Source of the DNA: JBAYVY01 sp041674345
GTDB taxonomy: Bacteria; Planctomycetota; Phycisphaerae; Phycisphaerales; Zrk34
Direction: 5' to 3'
Length of the DNA stretch: 19,193 nt
Assembly (NCBI GenBank): GCA_041674345.1
Contig: JBAYVY010000024.1
Span: forward strand, 1 to 19,193
A program made the translations under genes and the position numbers. How positions within the stretch are numbered: position 1 is the stretch's first letter; every line of letters starts with the position of its first letter. Positions 13,288 to 18,386 of this stretch are shown piece by piece. The notes under the pieces are model-generated. The model saw nothing but the letters and a program-made list of their open reading frames with translations. It was not told where the DNA came from and made no database searches.

Positions 13288-13344
13288 ACTTCCGGGGGCC
13301 GGACCCGCTGGAAGCGGGTCACGCCGATCCATACTTCCGGGGGT
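13288..13344 (+). repeat. Two copies of the dispersed 12-mer RCTTCCGGGGGY
   Basis: ACTTCCGGGGGC (13288-13299) and ACTTCCGGGGGT (13333-13344) flank a small GACCCGCT/AGCGGGTC hairpin, and the second touches the ahcY stop codon. The core CTTCCGGGGG or its complement is also at 1732, 2315, 7054, 7151, 9814, 12901, 14231, 15894 and 16350 (first base on the plus strand), 11 in total, plus 9-base partial matches at 25 and 18348. Confidence 0.8.
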
Positions 13345-14807
13345 CAATACCGATAGTGTTCCGCCTTGTACGGCCCGTCCACCGGCACGCCGATGTATGC
13401 GGCTTGTTTTTCGGTGAGCTTGGTGAGTTTCACGCCGAGCTTTTTCAGGTGCAATCGCGCGACTTCCTCGTCCAGCTTCTTCGGCAGCATGTACACCTTC
13501 TTCTCGTAAGCGGCGCGGTTGGTCGCCAGTTCGATCTGCGCGATCGTCTGATTCGTGAAACTCGCGCTCATCACGAACGACGGATGCCCCGTCGCGCAAC
13601 CCAGATTCAACAACCGGCCCTCGGCGAGAATCAGCACGCTGTGACCATCGGCAAACACCCATTCATCGAACTGCGGCTTGATGGTGTGCTTTTTCACCTG
13701 GCCCGCTTTGGCGAGTTTACCCAGCCCGGCCATGTCGATTTCGTTGTCGAAGTGGCCGATGTTGCCGACGATGGCTTTGTCTTTCATGCGGCTCATATGT
13801 TCGGCGGTGATGATGTTGAGGTTGCCGGTCGTCGTGACGAACACGTCGGCGGTTGAAACCACATCTTCGAGCGTCAACACCTGGTACCCCTCCATGCTGG
13901 CCTGAAGGGCGCAGATGGGGTCGATCTCCGTCACGATCACGCGGCAACCCTGACCCTTGAGCGCTTGCGCGCAGCCCTTGCCCACGTCGCCGTAGCCGCA
14001 CACCAGCGCGACCTTGCCGCTGAGCATCACATCGCTGGCGCGGTTCAATCCGTCGATCAGCGAGTGGCGGCAACCATACAAATTGTCGAACTTGCTCTTG
14101 GTCACCGAATCGTTGACGTTGATCGCGGGGAACAACAACGTCCCGGCCTTTTGCATTTCATACAGACGATGCACGCCGGTGGTGGTTTCTTCGCTGACAC
14201 CCTGCACGGCGGGCGAAATCTTTTTCCACACCCCCGGAAGTTCGGATTGAATGGTTCGCAGCAATTCGAGAATCACACCCCACTCTTCGGGTTCGTTGTG
14301 TTCATCGAATGCCGGGATTTTACCGGCCTTCTCGAACTCCAGGCCCTTGTGGATCAGCAGCGTGGCGTCCCCGCCGTCATCGACGATCTGGTCGGGGCCG
14401 GTGCCGTCGGGCCAGATCAGCGCTTCGCGGGTACACCACCAGTATTCGGGAAGCGATTCACCCTTCCATGCGAACACGGGGACGCCGGCTGGTTTTTCAA
14501 CCGTGCCCTTACGCCCCACCGCCACCGCGGCGGCGGCGTGATCCTGCGTGCTGAAAATGTTGCACGAACACCAGCGCACATCCGCGCCCAGATCGGCGAG
14601 CGTTTCGATCAGCACGGCGGTCTGCACGGTCATATGCAGCGACCCCATGATCTTCTTGCCCTTCAGCGGCTGCTTCGGACCGTACTTCTCACGCAACGCC
14701 ATCAGGCCGGGCATTTCATGCTCCGCCAGACGGATTTCATCGCGGCCCAAACGGGCAAGGGACAGGTCTTTGACTTTGAACGGCGGACGAGCGGTGGCGG
14801 TGGTCAT
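13344..14807 (-). CDS. ahcY: Adenosylhomocysteinase (S-adenosyl-L-homocysteine hydrolase)
   Basis: 487 residues, GGAG 5 bases before the ATG. It reversibly splits S-adenosylhomocysteine to adenosine and homocysteine, relieving product inhibition of methyltransferases, and uses tightly bound NAD+. Landmarks in order: HMTVQTAVLIETLADLGADV, WCSCNIFSTQDHAAAA, EYWWCTREAL, DDGGDATLL, SEETTTGVHRLYEM, NDSVTKSKFDNLYGCR, the NAD motif VCGYGDVGKGCAQALKGQG, VTTTGNLNIIT, NIGHFDNEID, LAEGRLLNLGCATGHPSFVMS and the C-terminal KAEHYRY, where the Lys/Tyr contact NAD across the dimer. The length includes the insert typical of many bacterial enzymes. The upstream region has CTCGAAA-type tandem repeats but no copy of the SahR-like palindrome. 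Confidence 0.97.
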   Translation of the reverse strand: MTTATARPPFKVKDLSLARLGRDEIRLAEHEMPGLMALREKYGPKQPLKGKKIMGSLHMTVQTAVLIETLADLGADVRWCSCNIFSTQDHAAAAVAVGRKGTVEKPAGVPVFAWKGESLPEYWWCTREALIWPDGTGPDQIVDDGGDATLLIHKGLEFEKAGKIPAFDEHNEPEEWGVILELLRTIQSELPGVWKKISPAVQGVSEETTTGVHRLYEMQKAGTLLFPAINVNDSVTKSKFDNLYGCRHSLIDGLNRASDVMLSGKVALVCGYGDVGKGCAQALKGQGCRVIVTEIDPICALQASMEGYQVLTLEDVVSTADVFVTTTGNLNIITAEHMSRMKDKAIVGNIGHFDNEIDMAGLGKLAKAGQVKKHTIKPQFDEWVFADGHSVLILAEGRLLNLGCATGHPSFVMSASFTNQTIAQIELATNRAAYEKKVYMLPKKLDEEVARLHLKKLGVKLTKLTEKQAAYIGVPVDGPYKAEHYRY

Positions 14808-14851
14808 GGGTACTCCAGTTTCGAGTTTCGGGTTTCGAGCATTGTTATCAG

Positions 14852-14871
14852 CCGCGGCTTCCGAGCCGCGG
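14852..14871 (-). other. Hairpin between ahcY and the HEPN partner gene
   Basis: CCGCGGCT (14852-14859) pairs with AGCCGCGG (14864-14871) around a 4-base loop. There is no T run on either side. Beside it (14818-14840) are three imperfect direct repeats of TTTCGAG/TTTCGGG in the ahcY leader. Confidence 0.4.
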
Positions 14872-14916
14872 ATCGTCGGGATGGCTACGGGACCATTTCA
14901 AAAACCAAATCAGAAA

Positions 14917-15252
14917 TTACCGTCTGGAGGGGGAAGGATCGTCAAACTCGAGGTTCATCAACGAGCTATCAACTTCCTTGGGGTCCAGAAGGAGCAGTAA
15001 GGACACTTCCTGTATCAAGTCATCCTGGTTGGCTTCCTCAAGCTGTTGGGCGAGGTAATCCCAGACCTGATTATGTCGGAGATGACGACCGACTCGTTGG
15101 AATTTGGGATCCACCACGCGAACACGAATCGACCCGGGGTTGTAGCGATAAACTTCAGCCCTGGCACCGGGATGGGATTTCTCGTAGTGTTCAAGCGCCG
15201 CCCTGATGAACCGAACACGTTCGTCTTTCGGACCACGAATAATGGTTGCCAT
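14917..15252 (-). CDS. Unknown 111-residue partner of the HEPN gene
   Basis: The ATG at 15252 follows the HEPN stop by one base and has AGGA 9 bases upstream, so the two genes are one translational unit. The protein starts MATIIRGPKDERVRFIRAAL, has a basic middle (ARAEVYRYNPGSIRVRVVDP, FQRVGRHLRHNQVWDYLAQQ), a hydrophobic strand SLLLLLDP, and ends SLMNLEFDDPSPSRR. No domain is recognised. The regular helix-strand alternation and compact size look like a folded small protein, and the coupling to a HEPN RNase-like gene makes an antitoxin or accessory role the simplest guess. It is intact although its HEPN neighbour carries a frameshift. Confidence 0.75.
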   Translation of the reverse strand: MATIIRGPKDERVRFIRAALEHYEKSHPGARAEVYRYNPGSIRVRVVDPKFQRVGRHLRHNQVWDYLAQQLEEANQDDLIQEVSLLLLLDPKEVDSSLMNLEFDDPSPSRR

Positions 15253-15253
15253 A

Positions 15254-15672
15254 TCAGCCAATCCTTTCATCAGCCCACTGGACCAGACGATCGGCGGCTT
15301 GCCAAAACGCTTTCGCCTCCGCCTCATCACCGGTGTCGGATAAATATCTTAATTCCGTTGACCAACTGCTCAAATGGGCTAAATCCTTCGCCACATGTCT
15401 GTCAAATTGTATCCGTGCGCCGGCCGAACGGTCCCGTGTAATCCAAGCAAGTCGTGGCCGCTCGGACCGCGAAACGACCGCAACACATCTCCGCGCCGCC
15501 CCGCCGGGGTGGACACAATCAACAGAGATTTTAGAATACATTCCACGGCATATCCCGTCAGATAAATCGATGCCTGCGCTCGCCGGTTCCGCAATAACAG
15601 TTCGCCATCTTCCAGTCGCTGATAAGCAACCCGATAGTATTGACGCGCATCTTTGTCTTGCGGTAGCGACAT
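15254..15672 (-). pseudogene. HEPN-domain protein with one frameshift
   Basis: Two overlapping frames read as one HEPN protein of about 139 residues if a base is restored. Frame one runs from MSLPQDKDARQYYRVAYQRL through ELLLRNRRAQASIYLTGYAV, ECILKSLL and RSFRGPSGHDL. The second frame continues AWITRDRSAGARIQ, FDRHVAKDLAHLSSWSTELRY and ends AFWQAADRLVQWADERIG. The break falls at the HDL/AW join (about 15447-15452), where GAC-TTG-CT would read GAC-TTG-GCT with one more G. The HEPN ribonuclease signature R-x4-6-H is intact as Arg68-GPSG-His73, before the break, and YAVECILKSLL is the typical helix. HEPN proteins are RNA-cutting or nucleotidylated toxins. The start is 10 bases after the ArsR-methyltransferase stop. 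A natural mutation, a sequencing error or programmed shifting are all possible. Confidence 0.75.
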
Positions 15673-15682
15673 CTGGGTGTTC

Positions 15683-16645
15683 TCAACAACTTCGACAAGC
15701 CGCGGCGACGAACAGGGCCGGGCCTTTGGTGTTGGTTTCGGTGGGTAACGGTTGAATGTTCACACGGTCGAAGCCCGCGTCCTTCAGCATCGCCGTCATC
15801 CTCCGGGGGGCGAAGCCCAGATGCTGGTGGCCCATCGTCTGCTGATACTCGACATGATCGTGCGGCAACATATCGACCAACAATAATTTGCCCCCCCCGG
15901 AAGTTTTGATGACGCGGGCCAATTCTTTCAGCGCGATTTCGGGGGCGGGCAGGTGATGCAGGACGAGCATGACAACGGCGACATCGAGGGCCGCGTCGTC
16001 GATGGGCAGCGCGGTGACTTCGCCACGCCGCAGTTCGACGTTTTTGAATCGCGCCAGACGTTTGCGACAGGCCTTGAGCATCGCGGCGGAATTATCCACG
16101 GCGACGACGCGCTTCACGAACGGCGCGAGCATCTCCGTCATCTGCCCCGTGCCGCAGCCGATGTCCCCGACGGTCCAACCGGCGTCGAGCAGCGCGGGCA
16201 GGGCGAGCAGATCAAAGCGGTCGCCGAACAATTCGTGACGCAGATGATCCCACTGACCGGCGGAACTCGAGAAAAACGCCTGGCTCCGCGTCTGGCGATC
16301 GGCGAGAACGCGCTGGAGGCGAAGCTCATCGCGCTGGACAACGGAAGAACTTCCGGGGGCGGCGATCTGCTCGCGGACCAGCAACCAGAGTTTACGCGCC
16401 GGCGGATCGAGGTCGTCGTGCCTCAGCCGGTAGATCGTCGCGGTGCCCTCGCGGCGGCTGACGACGAAGCCCCCCTCGGCCAGCAGCCGGAGGTGGCGCG
16501 ACGCGGTGGACTGGGGCAGTTGCAACACGGCGCACAACTCGGCGACGGTCAGTTCCTGCCGCTCCAGCACGCGCATCGCCCGGCAGCGCACGGCGTCGGC
16601 GAGCACGGTCATCCGCGTCAGAATGGAAAGCGGGGAGGTCGTCAT
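15683..16645 (-). CDS. ArsR-family regulator fused to a SAM-methyltransferase-like domain (SahR-like)
   Basis: 320 residues. Residues about 10-75 form a winged helix of the ArsR type (LADAVRCRAMRVLERQELTV, AELCAVLQLPQSTASRHLRLL, SRREGTATIYRL). Residues about 150-260 form a class I methyltransferase-like domain with motif I DIGCGTG (161-167), the acidic loop VAVDNS, ALPIDDAALDVAVVMLVLHHL and ELARVIKTSGGGKLLLVD. The same two-domain layout defines SahR, the methionine-cycle repressor described in Proteobacteria, which senses S-adenosylhomocysteine through this domain. Here the gene sits in a neighbourhood with ahcY and metF, and its own promoter and that of metF carry the same palindrome. No Cys metal site of classical ArsR is evident. 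SAH as ligand is inference from family and context. It contains two copies of the dispersed 12-mer (15893-15904, 16349-16360). Confidence 0.85.
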   Translation of the reverse strand: MTTSPLSILTRMTVLADAVRCRAMRVLERQELTVAELCAVLQLPQSTASRHLRLLAEGGFVVSRREGTATIYRLRHDDLDPPARKLWLLVREQIAAPGSSSVVQRDELRLQRVLADRQTRSQAFFSSSAGQWDHLRHELFGDRFDLLALPALLDAGWTVGDIGCGTGQMTEMLAPFVKRVVAVDNSAAMLKACRKRLARFKNVELRRGEVTALPIDDAALDVAVVMLVLHHLPAPEIALKELARVIKTSGGGKLLLVDMLPHDHVEYQQTMGHQHLGFAPRRMTAMLKDAGFDRVNIQPLPTETNTKGPALFVAAACRSC

Positions 16646-16648
16646 GGC

Positions 16649-16702
16649 TTCATCCGTTCATCCGGATGAATGAATTGTTGACGGAGGAGGCGGTCGTGTC
16701 AA
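16649..16702 (-). promoter_or_regulatory. Promoter and operator of the SahR-like gene
   Basis: On the minus strand: perfect TTGACA (16702-16697), 17-base spacer, AACAAT (16679-16674), 3 bases, then the perfect palindrome TTCATCCGGATGAA (16670-16657). An extra half-site, TTCATCC on the plus strand, lies at 16649-16655. The start of transcription falls in the palindrome, about 22 bases before the ATG at 16645. The same palindrome and spacing occur at metF, so autoregulation is likely. Confidence 0.75.
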
Positions 16703-17148
16703 GTCGTGCGGGAAGGTTCTGACTGAACTTTTGCAAAAGTCGAAAAGATGTTTCAACACAGAGATCACAGAGGGCACGGAGAAGATTTTTTGGGATGTAT
16801 TTTCCGTGTTTTTCGCTCGTGGACTCCGTGTTTAAACCGAACTTCGCAAAAGTTCGGTTCTGATAACCGCGAAGCGGCGCGCCGCTCTGCCTTGGCTTGG
16901 GAACCTCGGTTCGGGATAAGGCAAACATTCGCAATCCCACGCAAAATCCGCCGCCGGCCCCCGCGTTTTACGACCGGACAATTACTTTGTTTTCAGTGAA
17001 AACAAAGTAATCGTCGTCGCTGTTTCATGCGGTAAATACCGTAAAAAATGCGACGACGCCTGGTGGCGCGACCCCCCCCCCACCCGGAACCCCGAACCCG
17101 GTTCCGGCGTGCGGCGACCGGCTTATCCCGAACTGTCGTTGGGAGGGC
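16703..17148. other. Non-coding, repeat-rich stretch
   Basis: No convincing gene. It contains a 14-base palindrome ACTTTTGCAAAAGT (16727-16740). It contains a 10-bp hairpin AACCGAACTT/AAGTTCGGTT (16835-16859, loop CGCAA). It has CACAGAG-type degenerate repeats at 16755-16785, and one copy of the dispersed 17-mer CGCTCTGCCTTGGCTTG (16883-16899). A 14-bp AT-rich hairpin with a 3-base loop lies at 16981-17011, and the 12-base inverted pair GTTCGGGATAAG (16909-16920) and CTTATCCCGAAC (17122-17133) encloses that hairpin. Confidence 0.65.
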
Positions 17149-17304
17149 GTGACGCAGATCGGGCCGGCGGTGAGGCAGCCGCGGAAGCAGCGGCTGGATT
17201 TGTTTGAGCGGAAGTTGCGGGGGATGTTTGATTTCAGCGAGGCGGAGGGGGTGGGCGGGCGAGGCGGGTTGATCCCGGTGGGCGGGCCGGTGCGGCGGAG
17301 GTGA
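17149..17304 (+). CDS. Small hypothetical protein, 51 residues
   Basis: GTG start at 17149, GGGAGG 2 bases upstream (shorter than ideal). The product is basic, VTQIGPAVRQPRKQRLDLFE then RKLRGMFDFSEAEGVGGRGG and a C-terminal GGPVRRR. Third codon positions are strongly G-rich, unlike the C-ending codons of most genes here. Its TGA overlaps the ATG of the next frame (TGATG), which suggests real coupled translation. No family recognised. Confidence 0.45.
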   Translation: MTQIGPAVRQPRKQRLDLFERKLRGMFDFSEAEGVGGRGGLIPVGGPVRRR

Positions 17305-17504
17305 TGCGGCGGGAGAGGCCGGGCTTTGGGTTCAAACGCGTGATGCGATGGATGATGGACGTGGGCGTGCCGAACCGTGTGGTGGACCTGGCGATGGATT
17401 GGCGGGTGAGTCGGGCGGTGGCGCAGTCGGTGTTTTATCACCACCGGGGGCTGTGGAGCGCGCGGACGTGGACGGACGCGGCACGGTTGGCGCTGGCGAG
17501 GTGA
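17304..17504 (+). CDS. Small hypothetical protein, 66 residues, coupled to the previous gene
   Basis: ATG at 17304 overlapping the preceding stop (a GTG at 17301 is also in frame). The sequence MRRERPGFGFKRVMRWMMDV, PNRVVDLAMDWRVSRAVAQS, VFYHHRGLWSARTWTDAARL ends LALAR. It is rich in Trp and Arg with helical pattern and no membrane helix or signal. The codons end mostly in G. No homologue is recognised. The pair lies in a repeat-rich region between the SahR-like gene and a porin and may be a remnant of a mobile element; phage or plasmid relatives would be the first place to look. Confidence 0.5.
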   Translation: MRRERPGFGFKRVMRWMMDVGVPNRVVDLAMDWRVSRAVAQSVFYHHRGLWSARTWTDAARLALAR

Positions 17505-17539
17505 GTGCTAGAGCAGTATGCGTGATTAATCTTCGCCGA

Positions 17540-17584
17540 AGAACCCGAGGCGGCGCTCGAAGACTCGCTCTGCCTCGGCTTGAG
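17540..17584. repeat. Intergenic repeat, copy A (copy B at 18328-18382)
   Basis: The 45 bases 17540-17584 match 18328-18382 except for three or so substitutions and a 10-base insertion, CCCCCGGAAA, in copy B at 18348-18357. The core CGCTCTGCCYYGGCTTG is at 17566-17582, 18364-18380 and 16883-16899. CCGAGGC and GCCTCGG in copy A can form a hairpin. Copy B begins a few bases after the porin stop and before its terminator. Confidence 0.75.
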
Positions 17585-17631
17585 TTGGAGATTGTTTGTG
17601 CCAGTTGCTCTAAGCCGCGAGCGGCGGAATG

Positions 17632-17991
17632 TCACCCGCACATCAGGGGGGTGACGGGGACATCGGCCCAGTGGCTTTGCCGCTGGCGTTCGAGGCGGAT
17701 TTCTTCGAGGACTTGCAGCAGCAGGTGGACGCGGTGGTCGAGGTGATGGGGGTCACAGACACAGGCGTCGCCGCCCTCGTCGCAATGGGCGGATTCGCGG
17801 ACGATCTGACGGATGGTGACCTCGAAATGCTGGATCGGCTGATCGTGGGAGCCGATCAGCAGGTCCACCAGACGCGGCACGTAGGCGTGCAGATCAATCA
17901 CCCAATCGGCGGCACAACGGGCCGCCAAGGCGTCCATCAGACGATCCTGCGTTTCCTGGTCGATGTGGCACAACAGATGTTCATTGGGCAT
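17632..17991 (-). CDS. Small hypothetical protein with a Cys/His cluster
   Basis: 119 residues from the ATG at 17991, which has a strong GGAGG 6 bases upstream; a longer frame to 18153 has no such signal. It begins MPNEHLLCHIDQETQDRLMD and contains AAWVIDL-like helices (CAADWVIDLHAYVPRLVDLL). It then has the cluster ESAHCDEGGDACVCDPHHLDH (about residues 71-91), with three Cys and four His able to bind a metal ion. It ends in a basic helix and VPVTPLMCG. No known domain recognised. Regulation and partners are not apparent; it stands alone between repeats. Confidence 0.65.
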   Translation of the reverse strand: MPNEHLLCHIDQETQDRLMDALAARCAADWVIDLHAYVPRLVDLLIGSHDQPIQHFEVTIRQIVRESAHCDEGGDACVCDPHHLDHRVHLLLQVLEEIRLERQRQSHWADVPVTPLMCG

Positions 17992-18089
17992 GATGCACCT
18001 CCCCGTGGTAATGAGCGGCCCGCCACATCTGTATTGTATCCCAGGGAGCGGCTGAAAAGTAGAAAAAATGATGATAATGTGAGAATCGG

Positions 18090-18208
18090 GTAGCGAGTGG
18101 TGAGTAGGGAGTAGGGAAAGACGGTGGCCCATGACGCGGAAACGGCCCGACACGCCGGTTCACGCTATCCACCGCACGACTCGCTACCCGCTACTCACCA
18201 CTCGCTAC
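18090..18208. repeat. 18-bp inverted repeat flanking about 80 bases
   Basis: GTAGCGAGTGGTGAGTAG (18090-18107) is the exact reverse complement of CTACTCACCACTCGCTAC (18191-18208). Both arms extend into degenerate short repeats of CGCTACTC/GAGTAGCG. The 83 bases between contain no gene. The rest of 17992-18386 holds only this repeat, the porin terminator and repeat copy B. Confidence 0.75.
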
Positions 18209-18282
18209 TCGCTACCCCATGCACCTACCGCCCTTGCCGGCGACGTCTTATCAGGTTGATCCGGGCATGATGGGGCGGGGAT

Positions 18283-18314
18283 AAAAAAACCGCCCCGGTA
18301 TGAACCGGGGCGGT
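18283..18314 (-). terminator. Terminator of the porin gene
   Basis: ACCGCCCCGGT (18289-18299) pairs with ACCGGGGCGGT (18304-18314) around ATGA; on the minus strand seven T follow (18289-18283). It lies about 70 bases after the porin stop. Confidence 0.88.
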
Positions 18315-18386
18315 GGGGGATTCGGGAAGAACCCAAGGCGGCGCTCGCCCCCGGAAAAAGACTCGCTCTGCCCTGGCTTGAGGGGG

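Noticed and set aside
13280..13345. CRISPR-like pair of repeats
   Set aside because: Only two short copies, and the same 12-mer is dispersed throughout the window in both orientations.
14808..14916. Possible SAH riboswitch before ahcY
   Set aside because: The region has a simple hairpin and CTCGAAA repeats but I could not find the conserved SAH riboswitch core.
13965..15206. 413-codon open frame on the plus strand
   Set aside because: Antisense to ahcY and to the HEPN partner gene; no recognisable motif.
16650..16940. 96-codon minus frame upstream of the SahR-like gene
   Set aside because: It consists of translated CACAGAG-type repeats and would overlap the promoter and operator.
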